Assembly (NCBI GenBank): GCA_016271365.2
Contig: CM057451.1
Span: forward strand, 369,727,501 to 369,791,500
Length of the DNA: 64,000 nucleotides
Reading direction: 5' to 3'
DNA from: Neoceratodus forsteri
Lineage: Eukaryota; Chordata; Ceratodontiformes; Ceratodontidae
The notes beneath the pieces are model-generated. The model saw only the letters and a list, made by a program, of their open reading frames with translations, was not told the DNA's origin and ran no database searches. This document shows, piece by piece, positions 1-10,492 of the stretch; the first letter of the stretch is position 1; each line of letters begins with the position of its first letter. Both the position numbers and the translations under genes were made by a program.

Positions 1-373
1 GCAGGTACAGGGCAGAGCAACCACGGTGTGCAGGCCCAACACAGGAACAGTCTTACAGCAGTAAATATGTATCCGTAATTTATAGTTAGAGCCACCCAGC
101 CAGGACAATCCATCTGGATGAGATTTTCCAGTGCAGCCCCCAAGAGGACCCCTGGCCCCAGCTTCACTCCCCCCTCCCAGTTGTCATGTATCTTAGTTCA
201 GCCCAAACTCATTCTATCAAGTTAATTGGGTGGAGAGAGTTACAGGTGAAAAAGGCCAGCATCTAGGGTCCTTACCAGGGGGCCACACATCTATTCATAT
301 ACTGTACTTGCTGTTTACCTTGTATAGTGTATTGTAGCTTCTTTATTCTCATTCAAGCTAGTATCTGATTACA
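1..373. other. Unassigned non-coding sequence
   Basis: I recognise no coding domain, tandem repeat or RNA gene here. The sequence is ordinary mixed composition and probably old repeat or unique intergenic DNA. Confidence 0.5.
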
Positions 374-664
374 TCATTTGGCCATTGCTGGTGTCGTTTC
401 CGCCAGCCATTCTTGTGCTAGTACTTTTTTGCATATTGCCAGACCCAGAAGCCACAGTGGGCGAGTATACTGGGGGTGAGGATTATTTGGGGGATGGCAT
501 CCAAAAAGAATAACATCTGACTGATCAGTCTGGGAACCCTTCCCCCAATGTCTTAGCCAATATGTCCACCACCAGCATCCAGTACTGTGATACCATGGGC
601 ATGTGCAGCTGGGTGGAGGAAAGAGTCTACATCCACTTTGCATTTGGGGCATCAATTGGAGCAT
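374..664 (-). pseudogene. Possible C-terminal relic of an L1/Tx1-type LINE ORF2
   Basis: The minus-strand reading gives about 96 residues. Near its end it carries the pattern GLAICKKVLAQEWLAETTP followed by A-M-A-K. In L1- and Tx1-type ORF2 proteins the last domain commonly shows a similar 'LLxLAxAKKxIAxxWKxxxPPxxxxW' arrangement, with a closing tryptophan. Here the codon after the lysine is TGA, one change away from TGG, which fits decay. No reverse transcriptase core is visible next to it, so this is at most a 5'-truncated fragment. It could also be chance similarity. The rest of the window holds no other L1-like coding sequence, which lowers confidence. Confidence 0.3.
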
Positions 665-3009
665 GTAGAATCAATCTTGTGAGCCAGTACCAGGGCAAAG
701 TACACTCCATACACTGTAGGAAAATGCACTAGAGCTGCTTAAGGCAGTTGCTCTTAGAACAAGTGAGTACTGACCTGATAGCTGTTTAACAGTCTGGTTC
801 AGAGAGTGAATCCACCCCAGGTCCTTCACTCAGTGGCTTCTGGGTATAGTCAGCAAGTCTTCCCCACTCTTTACCAGCATACTGAACACTTGTTGAAGAG
901 GTTTTCCCATTTCACCGTGGTTTGCAAAAATGTCCTCCAGAGGGCAGCTTTGTGGGTGACTTTGAAAAGAAACCATGAAAGTACCAATCCTGGAGCTCAG
1001 TTGCAAGCATACAAAAAAATCCTTTGGTTGAAGCCCAGATTCCCTTGCTCAATCTTAAAAGGATTTTGGAGTTTTCCTTTATATAAATGGGCAACTTTCT
1101 TTAACCCCTTCATCTCCCACTTTGTTAAGGTGGTCTCAGCTTGCTAAGTTAAGTTAGTCCCCTCTCTTTTATTTGTATTTCTGCTGAAGTTTGTCTGAAG
1201 AGGTTCACCACTTTCGCAGTGTTAGAGACTGATTCCTGGTCAGAGAGGGTTTTTTTGTGCTTATTGCATCACGTAGCCAACTGCTATAAGAGCAGTCGCC
1301 CACTAAGTATTGGCCACACCCCCTGAGGATGAGGGTCTGCCCTTGAAGAACCAGGGTTCTTGCAGCTATGGTCAAGGTACATTTTCTTTATTATTTGTTG
1401 CGGTTTTGCACTATGCTATTTTCTGTCCATATGTATGGACGGTTTATGCAGTTTGTTATCTGACGAGCACTTTGCTATTATGTAGAATAAAACTCTTTTG
1501 ACACCCAAAGGATCTGAGTGTTTGGTTTCTGTGTTCTAAAGCCATGATCAGAGGAAACTGAGAAAAAATTGCCCTCCCCAATTAATTAAAAACTTGGTGC
1601 TGAGGCCATGCCAGAACCATACTAGAACCGAAAATGGCATAGCCACAGTGGAGTGATAAACTGAACTGAAAAGTAAAGATGCATGGAGCAGATCTGGATG
1701 TGACTGATCTCTTCCATGGACAGGAAAGATCTGATTGCTGGAGGGAACCATGCATTAAAAGTGGACGTGGTAGCATGGCTGGGCTTTGAATCTGACTGAA
1801 TGGCTTGGGTTCTGGTTCCACAAGCAAAACTTAGGCAAAGTGTGTAGCTATGGATGAAACTTGGTAGAAGTATTTAAATATTAGTATTCTTACTGCTTTT
1901 CATTGGTATGATTTTTTAAATTACTATTAGCAATTTGTACTAAATAAATTTCTACTCATAATTTCCCCATAACTAACTATGGTTTAGGGAAGCAATAAGA
2001 CATAACGGGGAGGTGGTTGTTATGAGATGAACACCTGACCAGGTCAGTAGTGAGCAGCACCTGGGAGGGTGTTTATTCTTGACAACCACCAACCCAGAGT
2101 GTCTTACTGTGCTTATAAAATGGGCCCCAAAAATAAAAAAATGGATTATTAAAAAAAATAGTAAAAAAGAGAAACAAATACATTGCTTATTAAAAAATAG
2201 TTCCTAATGCAACTCACAGCGTGATGCTGTTGTTGCAGTATGCCACTATGTGGCATTGTTGTTTATTAAAGTCCGTTATGGATAGCCACCAATTCTGCAA
2301 GGTAAGTAAACAATAATCTATGACTTCTGGTAAGGGGTTTGTGGGTTTTCTCTCCTGATCTTTACCCTGCCTGTCCATATCCAATATAGTAGTTCTTGTT
2401 TCTCCCTGACTTATCATTAGCCACCCCCCCACCAACTCGCCTTTACTATCCACCCCCATCAACATGCAGTCTGGTACTCCCAGTGAATCACTCAGCCTGC
2501 ACTGTTTTTAACATTTAAACATTTTTTTAAAAATAACAGCAAAAATCAAAAGTGGGGTCACCAGTCCACTCTTGTCTAGAGCAGAAAATGGAATCACTGA
2601 TGAACAACAGTCACATCAGTATGAAGTAGCCTGTCTATTTTCCAGAAGGGTGAAGAATTTTTTTCTTTCTTTTTTTTTTGTTAAACACGGTGAGTGCAAT
2701 GCTGTTTGGGTGAGTTGGAGGTTGTGAATGGGTATCAGCATGGGAGAGTGATCAGCTATGACAAAATGGCAAAGCCTGCAGCAGCAACATGGTGGGGCAA
2801 GCAGCAGCATGTCTATGCTGGGGTAGAGGACGGAGAACTTGCAGGTAAGCAGTATCGTGCCTATGTGGGACATATCAGCGGCTGACGGAGCCTTAGGCCT
2901 GGACCTCCAAGTAAATAAAAAAGAACAACAAGGTTAATAAAGACAAGTGAAGTGTATTATGTTTTTAACTATACAAACATGGTTGCCAAAAATGTTTTGT
3001 TCAGTCTAT
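665..3009. other. Unassigned sequence, AT-rich
   Basis: Several short open frames on both strands carry no recognisable domain. An AATAAA signal near 1488 is followed by a T/G-rich stretch and could be the 3' end of an old retroelement or LTR. T- and A-rich homopolymer runs near 2140-2175 and 2660-2680 look like decayed retroposon tails. I see no gene. Confidence 0.4.
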
Positions 3010-3540
3010 TCTGTGAGATAGGGTTATATAACAGTTATGTAGGAACTTACCATAACAGTAGACTTTCCAGAGAATCTTCTCCATTAGGGCAAATCTTTGG
3101 AAACTTTTTCTAGCTGGGGGCCACTCACAATGACGTGCAGCGTCTACACATATATAACGTGGGTGTTCCCATCATTCCTTAGTTCCCCACCAGAAATTAG
3201 CCTCAGAGGACCTCCAGCTGTGAGAAACCCGGAGATGAAACCAGCTCCAGGCATACAAGGAGATACATGGAGCTGAAGACAGGATGCATTGATTAAGGTT
3301 TTAGACTCAGCATCTGATATAACCCTCAGGTTACTGAAAGGGGGAAAGAGGGAGAATAGGGCATATCCTAATGGAGGAGATTCTCTCATAGGACAAGCAG
3401 GACATTTGCAACTTTAGGGGATACCCCAAAACATGTAATGACTGTGTCTTCAGGAGCCATGCATGAAGATGTAGGGACATCAGGTCCAGATGGGCCAGAT
3501 ATCCCTCACCCTGTGACAACAGACCTCGAAACAGAGGTAA
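3010..3540 (-). mobile_element. DIRS retrotransposon, short terminal fragment
   Basis: The minus-strand frame at 3331-3519 contains HLDLMSLHLHAWLLKT. This matches the segment at the RNase H / tyrosine-recombinase junction of the longer DIRS copy at 4519-6420 (HLDLKSLDLHAQLLKT there). To its left the + strand carries 'cttaccataacagtag' (near 3050) and 'cttctccattagggcaaatc' (3076-3095). Related motifs recur inverted near 3362-3387 and 3732-3765, as expected for the inverted termini of DIRS elements. The piece is an internally deleted second copy or a rearranged end. It cannot encode a working protein. Confidence 0.55.
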
Positions 3541-3730
3541 GGGGACTGTAGCCTTAACTTACTTAGTATATGCTGTATAATATGTACTAAGTGTAGCTAC
3601 TTCTTTTAAAAGTGCTTTTGTACTTTATTTAAATATTTTATATTATGTAACAGTGGTGTGTATGTGTATAGGGGTGTCTTTACAAATGAGCCTCGACTCA
3701 ATGACTTATCCCTAAATAAACTTGAAACTT
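3541..3730 (+). mobile_element. L2-type LINE 3' tail fragment
   Basis: The block ends with TTTACAAATGAGCCTCGACTC and CCTAAATAAACTTGAAACTTG. The same layout (a 'CTTTGTAAAnGAGCC' block, a 'CTCAA' copy, then AATAAA repeats) closes the L2 copies at 26160-26222, 49640-49722 and 55950-56012. The fragment has no coding part and is inserted between two DIRS pieces. Confidence 0.5.
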
Positions 3731-3880
3731 GAGATTCTCTCGAAGATCTACTGTTATGGTAAGTTCTTCCATAACTGTTCTATCTTCCTCACAGATATCT
3801 CCTGATTCTCCTCAATTAGGCCACATCTTTGGAATGATTCCCAAGCAGCACAAAGTAAACTGGGAGGATCAAACAGTCTG
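3731..3880. repeat. DIRS terminal-repeat-like sequence
   Basis: The motif 'ctactgttatggtaagttc' at 3749-3767 reappears inverted near 3050. The following 'ttaggccacatctttggaa' (near 3817-3835) resembles the leader of the DIRS copy at 56013 ('caggccacacctatggaa'). DIRS elements are bounded by inverted repeats rather than direct LTRs. This segment is probably the outer end of the minus-strand DIRS that runs to about 6420. Confidence 0.45.
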
Positions 3881-4062
3881 ATATGTAATCAGGACAGAAG
3901 TGGTTGATAGGGTCTACCAATGGGCTTACAGGCATACTGTACACTGTCATTCACTGACAGCACAGTCGGGCAGCCATGGCAGTTTGCAGGTGGGTTGTGC
4001 TGCCCACCAACTTTTGGCATTTGCTGGGATGGGGGTGCCTGAGTGGGTGGGTGGGGGTGCAG

Positions 4063-4265
4063 TGGACCACCAGGGATACTCTGGCATTAAGTTTGTCAGT
4101 GTAATCGGGTTAGAGCAGGGTGGGGGGTTCCACTAGACTACCAGGGATGTCTGGCACTGTTTAGTACATTACTGGGATATGGGCAGGAAGGGGGGAACAC
4201 TAGACTACCAGGGATGTCTGGCACTGTTTAATACATTATGGGGATATGGGCAGGGAAGGAGAGGA
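4063..4265. repeat. Tandem repeat, about 67-71-bp unit, three copies
   Basis: 'ccagggat' recurs at 4070, 4141 and 4208 within longer matching units that share 'ctggca' and 'gggatatgggcaggaagg'. The last two units are nearly identical; the first has diverged. The array lies between a DIRS end and the DIRS coding region, so it is a separate insertion or part of a non-autonomous DNA element. A perfect 10-bp-arm hairpin (ttaagtctac...gtagacttaa, near 4341-4365) follows it. Confidence 0.7.
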
Positions 4266-4518
4266 CCACTGGATGCAAGGGTAGGCAGGCTGCCATGCTG
4301 CTGTCTGCAGTACAGCAGCCTGCCTGTTGGTGGACACCACTTAAGTCTACTGTTTGTAGACTTAACTTTTGGAGGTGCATCTTTGGACTTGCTCCAGAGG
4401 CGCACTAAGTTAATGAATAGGGCTGCTCCTCTCATTTGCATGGGCATGCCCTGCCGCCCCTCAGATCGCCACATATCATTATGGGTGGTGTGTGGTGCAT
4501 CTGCGATGTGCCGGCAAA

Positions 4519-5546
4519 TCACTGCCCTTTCTTAATCACGACTGGGCGCAAGTCCGAGATGCACCAGCACATCTTGGATACGCTGGGCACATCCCTTTTG
4601 TGAATCCCCCAATAGTATCTTAGTATTCTTTGTATAAATTCAGATACCACCTTTAGTAAGAACTTAGGATTTGTACGCAAAGGGGCTTTGTCTTTGTGAA
4701 AAATCAAATATTGAAGCTCACACATTAGATTTTGGAAATCCTTCGAGCAGAGCTCATCGCAACTAAAAATGAAACTTTCCATAACAGAAAACGTAAGCCA
4801 CAACTCATGGCAGGCTCAAAATAAGCCAACGTCAATTTCTCAAGCATGAAATTCAAGTCCCAAGGCATGACTGGATTATAGCTAGGAGGTTTCATATGAA
4901 GAATACCTCTCAGAAACATATGTAACACCTGTAATTGGGCAACCGTATGACCATCGATAGGGGCATAGAAAGCTGATATAATGACCAAATGCACCTTAAG
5001 CAAGGAAATATTGCAGGTCAGAGTCAGACAAGAAAAGCAAGTATTCCAACACTGTATTCATAGGACATGTAATAGGGTTCATATTCTAGGAAACAGCCCA
5101 CAAAGTGAAACGTTTCCATTTCAAGGAATAAGTATGTCTGGTAGAAAGCTTCCTAGCTGCAAGCAGGACATTAGGAACCTTAGGTGATACCCCAAAATGC
5201 ACAATGGCTATGTCTTCAGAAGCTGTGCATGCAGATCTAGGGACTTCAGGTCCAGATGGACCAGAGATCCCTTTCCCTGTGACAACAGACACTGACACAG
5301 AGGTAAGGAGAGAAGAGGTTCCATTGCCAAATGTTGAAGGAATGGAAACCATATCTGGTGGGGCCAAACCAGAGCAATGAGGATGGCAGCAGCACTCTCC
5401 ACCCTCAGCTTAAGCAGAACCCTCTGTATTAGAGGAATGGGGGGAAAATGCATATAGGAATTTCCCTTTCCAGGAGAGGGAGACCACGTGTCACCAAAAA
5501 ACTCTAGGCCCTGGAGCGAGCGAGCAGAAACGCAACACTTTTGCAT
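4519..5546 (-). pseudogene. DIRS tyrosine recombinase, decayed
   Basis: On the minus strand, overlapping frames (5546-5208, 5367-5086, 5003-4725, 4803-4519) together resemble the tyrosine recombinase that DIRS elements use in place of a DDE integrase. Recognisable stretches are FPPIPLIQRVLLKLR and SLVHLDLKSLDLHAQLLKT upstream, then KVHLVIISAFYAPIDGHTV, the PPxYNPVMPWDLN block, and LRFLLWKVSFLVAMSSARR in the catalytic domain. The family would integrate a circular cDNA by site-specific recombination. At least three frame changes break the reading, so the gene is dead. It lies directly downstream of the RT/RNase H part, the normal DIRS gene order. Confidence 0.7.
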
Positions 5547-5569
5547 TATATGGGGACACAGAAAGGTCT

Positions 5570-6420
5570 ACCTCTGCACTACCTCATCTTCCAAAGAGAT
5601 CATTTACCATGGAGGTTAGCAGCTCCCATTTGTGAGCCACCGACTGGGACCTGCTTAACCTGTCTGCCAAGTCCTTTTGGAGATGGGAGAAACACAGCTA
5701 GTAACTGAAGTCTGTGAGACAGAGTCCATACCATACCATACTTTTACTGCTTCCCTGCATAGGGGGTAGGAGTGAGTGCCCCTGTGTTTGTTGATGTAAT
5801 GCATCATACTGATGTTGTCCATCTGGATTAGCAGAGGACCAGGCCATAGATGATTCTGAAAAGCCTTGAGGCTGTACAAAACAGGCCATGTTTCCAGGAC
5901 ATTTATGTGCAGCTTGGCCTCCACCTTGGTCCATGACCCCTGAAGCTGATTACAGATGAGATAAGCACCCCAGCTAGAGGCAGAGGCATCCATGGTGAGG
6001 GTCTGTACATGAGCTGGTACAAGGAATGGAAAGCCCTTCAATAGGTTGTCATGATCCAGCCACCACAAAAACTCTCTACAAAGAGGAGATGTGGCTAGAA
6101 CCACTTGGTCCAGCTCAACCATCAACTGATCTCTGTGGACCCTGAGTGCCCACTGAGGCATCCTCACATGAAGACATGCCAGTTGCATGGTCACTATGGC
6201 CACAGCCATGAGGCACAGAAGACAGAATACTGTTTGCACACACATAATGGCTCCAGTATACTAAGTGTGCCTAAGCAACAAAAGTAGCAGGAGAACATGT
6301 CCCTTCTTTTTGTCCAAGACCGTCCCAATGTATTGCAGTCTTTGGAATGGAGTCAACACAGATTTTGGCACATTCACTGTGGCCCCCAAGTCATGGAAAA
6401 ACTGACATGTCTGAGACAGA
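5570..6420 (-). pseudogene. DIRS reverse transcriptase C-terminus and RNase H
   Basis: The 196-residue minus-strand frame at 6245-5655 contains the RNase H signature TMDASASSWGAYL, then EAKLHINVLET and DNISMMHYINKHRGTHS. These match the usual DIRS 'TDAS..GWGA', 'HINxLE' and 'DN.T...YIN..GG' blocks. Upstream, 6420-6246 in another frame resembles the end of the RT fold (TPFQRLQYIGTVLDKKKG). The RT palm is missing, so the element is truncated on its 5' side near 6420. The order RT, RNase H, recombinase is typical of DIRS pol. The reading is broken by frameshifts. Confidence 0.75.
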
Positions 6421-6830
6421 AACTGGCTGTCTGGTGCAAGTTGCTGTCATTGACTGCTACATCAACGTGTTGCACTAATACGACAGACAAGACTTTATGC
6501 TTGGTGCACACTGTATCTTAGGATCTGTGTGATGCATGTCTACATCACTGAAGGTGCAGTACTAATACCTAGGAGACTGATATATACAATCTCTCACTAT
6601 GATATACAGGGTCTGAGTGATGCAAGTCGCTGTCTCTAAGTCAGAAGTCAAAACCCTCAAGTCACAGTAATAATGCCTGTACACAGACTACTGATATATA
6701 TACAGTATATAGTGCCTCACTACTGATATGTCGAATCTGTGTGACAAAAGTCACTGTCAGCTAACTACAACCTCAAGTCACAGTATGCTATAACCTACTA
6801 GGCTACTGATACAACTCACTATACAATTTT
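6421..6830. repeat. Imperfect tandem repeat, units of about 90-120 bp
   Basis: Phrases such as 'ctgtgtgatgca', 'ctgatatata', 'cctcaagtcacagta' and 'ctcactat' recur about every 90-120 bp (units starting near 6516, 6612 and 6735). The copies are diverged. The array sits where the missing RT core of the adjacent DIRS would be expected. Confidence 0.5.
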
Positions 6831-6937
6831 TTTTTTCTTTCCTTTAATAACTTTTATTTTAGCACAGTGCCAACTAACTTCAACAGGAAGAACATGGCCA
6901 ACTGCAGTAACTGTCTCGACAGACAGACAGATACTGT

Positions 6938-6938
6938 T

Positions 6939-7015
<77 letters not shown>

Positions 7016-7036
7016 GTAGATAGACAGACAGATACA
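6938..7036. repeat. GATA/GACA microsatellite
   Basis: About twenty consecutive GATA units are followed by interrupted GACA units. Simple sequence; no coding meaning. Confidence 0.95.
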
Positions 7037-7710
7037 TATGACAGAGAACAGGAAAACCCCTTCATTTATACTAGTTTAGTCAACTGACAGTTGCAAAAAG
7101 TTATTCAATCAGTGTAGTAAAAATCTTCGCATTGTGGGCAGTGTGCAACAAAATCCCCCCCACACACACACTCTCTGAAGTACCACACAAAAAAAACATT
7201 CATCACGGTGACTAAACTTGCCAAACAGCAAAGGCAGTGATTCATCAGACTAGTTCCTATGTTATGCTATAGTTGTTTCTGCATTAACAAATCCTGTTTT
7301 TTTCTAAATGTTTTCCAACAAATCTGCTCTGCCTGTAGAAATGCTGATTCACTCTGTCTTCCCCAGTCACAAGTTTAAATTTTGGCACTGCTAGCACACC
7401 CGGTGACAAATGTGACCAGTAGTGACAATGAAGGTTCTCATCTCCACATTCTATGAGATTACCAAAACCCTTTACATTGTTAAAATGAGATCAAATACCA
7501 AATAGGTTCCACTTCAGGACGTGATACTAAATTTATCCTTCAGAACTATGTCTTGAGAGGAGGAACGTTTGGCTAAATAAATTAAAACAAAAACAGGCAT
7601 TTGCCAATGCCAAATTTTTGCTTGCTTGTATTTACTGTGCAGCTGTTGGGTATGGATAGCACAAAGGGCAAAATGAACAACAGCTGCATTGTAGATTCAG
7701 TGGTCTGAAA
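7037..7710. other. Unassigned sequence
   Basis: I see no gene or structured repeat apart from a short C/A-rich run near 7155-7172. Probably intergenic. Confidence 0.5.
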
Positions 7711-7875
7711 CATGGAAACATAGAATTTGATGGAAGATAATGACCACTTGGCCCACCCAGTCTGCCAAGTTGTTCCCTACCTACATCATTACCGTAGACT
7801 GTGCTGGATCTACAGCTCTTCCTTCTTCCCCCTTCCTTTCTGCCATAGAAACATAGAATTTAATGGCAGCCATGT
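7711..7875 (-). mobile_element. Two CR1 LINE 3' ends in tandem
   Basis: 'ggaaacatagaatttgatgg' begins at 7714 and 'agaaacatagaatttaatgg' at about 7846. The first continues with 'ccacttggcccacccagtct'. This is the inverted form of the CR1 end seen at 36560-36615 (ending 'aattctatgtttct'). Both are 5'-truncated minus-strand copies. The second stops after about 30 bp, so it is a minimal insertion or a duplicated terminus. Confidence 0.75.
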
Positions 7876-7886
7876 GGATGCCCCCC

Positions 7887-7930
7887 CCACACACAGACAC
7901 ACACACACACACACACACACGGACACACAC
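7887..7930. repeat. CA microsatellite
   Basis: CA dinucleotide run with two interruptions, directly beside the CR1 terminus. Confidence 0.95.
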
Positions 7931-8980
7931 TGAATGTGTATCTGTGCAGTCTTGAAAGTAGCCAATAATACATTTCAAAATACAATGATTATATTGCAGA
8001 ATGAAAACATACATCACAGTGAAAGTATTGGCTTTAGCTACGTGAAATACGTTAAGAACAGGCAGCTGTAGAATATTTTTTTATAAATGTTTTTATCCTC
8101 CTGGGCTGACCGGGTGGCTGTTTAGCCCTATCCCTGGATGCCATCAGCCAGCCTTCTGCCTCTCTCCTTCTGGCGGGGGGGGGGGTTACACTAGATTGAC
8201 AGCACTGGATATCAAGCCCTCAAGTTATCCATATGACAGATATAGTTCAGATGACCACAGTGCAGGCTTTTCCCATATAGCCCTGCTAATGTATCTCAAC
8301 TCCTGTCATGAAAAGACTCTAGTGGGTGAAAGGGTCATTCAGACTCCATGCTCACTCAATTCCTGGCCTCTGATGTGAGACTCCCAACAAGGGTGCCAAT
8401 TAGTGACACTTGTGATGGTGGTTTTGTATTCTGGATACTAGTTTACTAGGAATTAGACTGAGAAAACCATAACTCATAGCACATTGCACTCTGAGCTTTC
8501 AGCAAACGGTAACCCGGCTGGATTTCAGCTAGTGGTCTAGTGATTGTGATATGCTCTTGAACCCACTATTAATCTGGAAAGCAATCCCTTCCCCCACATA
8601 TGCTATGTTGTACAGTTTTATGTTCTGCTCCTCATTTTCTGATTTTGAAGTTCTTTGTATACATGTTTCTTTGAAGCCAAGACATGGGCTTGCAATGTGG
8701 GAGCCCTAGAATCACGCCCTATGCCCAAGAATACCTCAGTGGGCCAACTGTAGGTTTGAGATGCCTTCCCAAGGATGATGTCCTCTTCCAGGGGGTGGCT
8801 AGTGGAGCCAGGTGTACATGTGATTTTACCTTGACCAGGCAGGCTTTCACAGAGTGCTGTACTACTGTTATCAGGTGGGAAGAGATGCCTGGTGATTCAG
8901 TGTAAGCATGCCATTTATGTTTGTACAAATCTGTGTCTATAAGCTAGATTTGAAGTGTACTGTATTGGTTCTCCCTGACC
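7931..8980. other. Unassigned sequence
   Basis: I see no recognisable coding domain. A ten-base G run lies near 8177. The right end may include the 5' untranslated part of the L2 that becomes recognisable near 9330. Confidence 0.45.
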
Positions 8981-9329
8981 CATGTCTGGGGTCTGGGATA
9001 TACATCACTGTTCCACCCCCCAGGTCACGCACTACTCAGCCTCTGCTCTTCATGCCCTCTGCCCCTTTTCCCCCCACCATTGCTTTTTTCCACCTATCAA
9101 TGCTGCCGGGCTTTGGATATTGCCGCAGGAGGGGGATGGGGGGGGGGGTGAACAGCGGAGGCTGGAAGAACGGGGCACTCACATCAGGGTGGTTAAGCCC
9201 AGAAGATGCCCTGGGGTGAAATGGAATCTAGAACATTGGCCTCCATGTTTGGTCTCCATACCCAAGGGCACCACCACTGATGGTGGGCAGGTGGCCGAGG
9301 CGACCCAGGAGTTCTGTCCAACTCGGGCG

Positions 9330-9965
9330 GTGTTATGCAATGCCAGATCTGTTGGGAACAAGACTGCTATTATTGCAGATCTGGTTGGCACAACGGATGT
9401 GACGTGCATCACCAAAACCTGGCTGGATGGTAATGTTGGCCCCATACTTGAGGCTGCAGTTCCGGACGGGTATTCGATGATACACCGACCGAGATAGGAC
9501 CGCAGGGGAGGGGGGGGTTGTGGTCTATTTTAAGACCAAATTGGATCTCACAAGTGTCCCAGTTGAGGAAACCAGATCACTTGAATGTGTCTTAGTAGCA
9601 GGTGGGGGTTATAGGTTGGCTCTCGTCTACCGTCCACCCAGGGATGAGAAGCTAATCCTTAAGGAAGCGGCGGACTTCGTGGTTGACCTGGTGTATGAGT
9701 CACCCAAGCTGATGGTCCTGGGTGACTTCAATGCCTGGATTGATGACGAACTCTCACAATTTGTACAACTCTTCCTCCAATTGATGAATTCATTGGGCCT
9801 CACACAGGTGGTTACCTCTGCTACTCATAAATATGGCCATTCTCTTAACCTGGTTTTCCTCCTGGGGATGGAGGACTCTGACGTGGGTGTGGAACTGTCA
9901 GATGGTCGGACTATCACACTGTGTGATTCAATTTTTGCACCCCTCTTCGTAGGTCAGCCCCTGTG
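9330..9965 (+). pseudogene. L2 ORF2 endonuclease domain
   Basis: The start of the fold is visible as LCNARSVGNKTAIIADLV, followed by CITKTWLDG, a GGGVVVYFK strand, the LALVYRPPRDEK strand and VLGDFNAWIDD. In L2/CR1 endonucleases the third block normally reads 'xITETW', with a metal-binding glutamate. Here the codon is AAA (lysine), so the nuclease would be inactive. An in-frame TAG follows the MIHRPR stretch (about 9495) and the frame changes around 9500. The domain would nick target DNA for target-primed reverse transcription. Confidence 0.8.
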
Positions 9966-10492
9966 GAGATGGTCAAGTACCGCCCTTTGTGAGATGTGAC
10001 TCCTGGTGGTCTAACTGCAGTGCTCGATCTATCAGAATTTCCGGTAGCTTGCATGGATCTTGAGTTTTTGGTTCTGGCATATAATAAGGCCATTACCTCA
10101 GCCCTGCATTCCATTGCTCCAGTCCGCGTGCGTCCTCTCTCCCTTCGCCCTTGGTCTCCGTGGTTTGATGTGGACCTGAGGGAGATGTGGCAACTAGGAC
10201 GAAGGTTAGAGCAGTGCTGGCGGAAATCCGGCTTAGATGCCGACCATCTTAGACTGCTAGAGCATTATCGACTCTATCAGTCAGAAATGTCCTGTAAGAA
10301 GGCAGAATTCCTGTCTGGGGAAATTGCTGCTGCTCAGAATCGACCAGCTCAGCTCTTTTGAACTGTGGACAGACTGTGCAACCCAGCCTGTCTGCATGTT
10401 CATAGAGTTTTTTCACAATTGCAGTGTGATGAGCTTGCTCGGTTCTTTGCTGATAAGGTGGCTGACATCAAGTTGGAGACCTGTGCATTCTG

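Noticed and set aside
806..1147. 113-codon open frame near the window start
   Set aside because: No recognisable domain, no conserved neighbourhood and ordinary composition; length is within chance expectation for a 64-kb window.
1470..1540. LTR end suggested by AATAAA followed by T/G-rich sequence
   Set aside because: No matching start, primer site or target duplication was found.
6819..7065. Serine/tyrosine/leucine repeat frames on the minus strand
   Set aside because: Translation of the GATA/GACA microsatellite.
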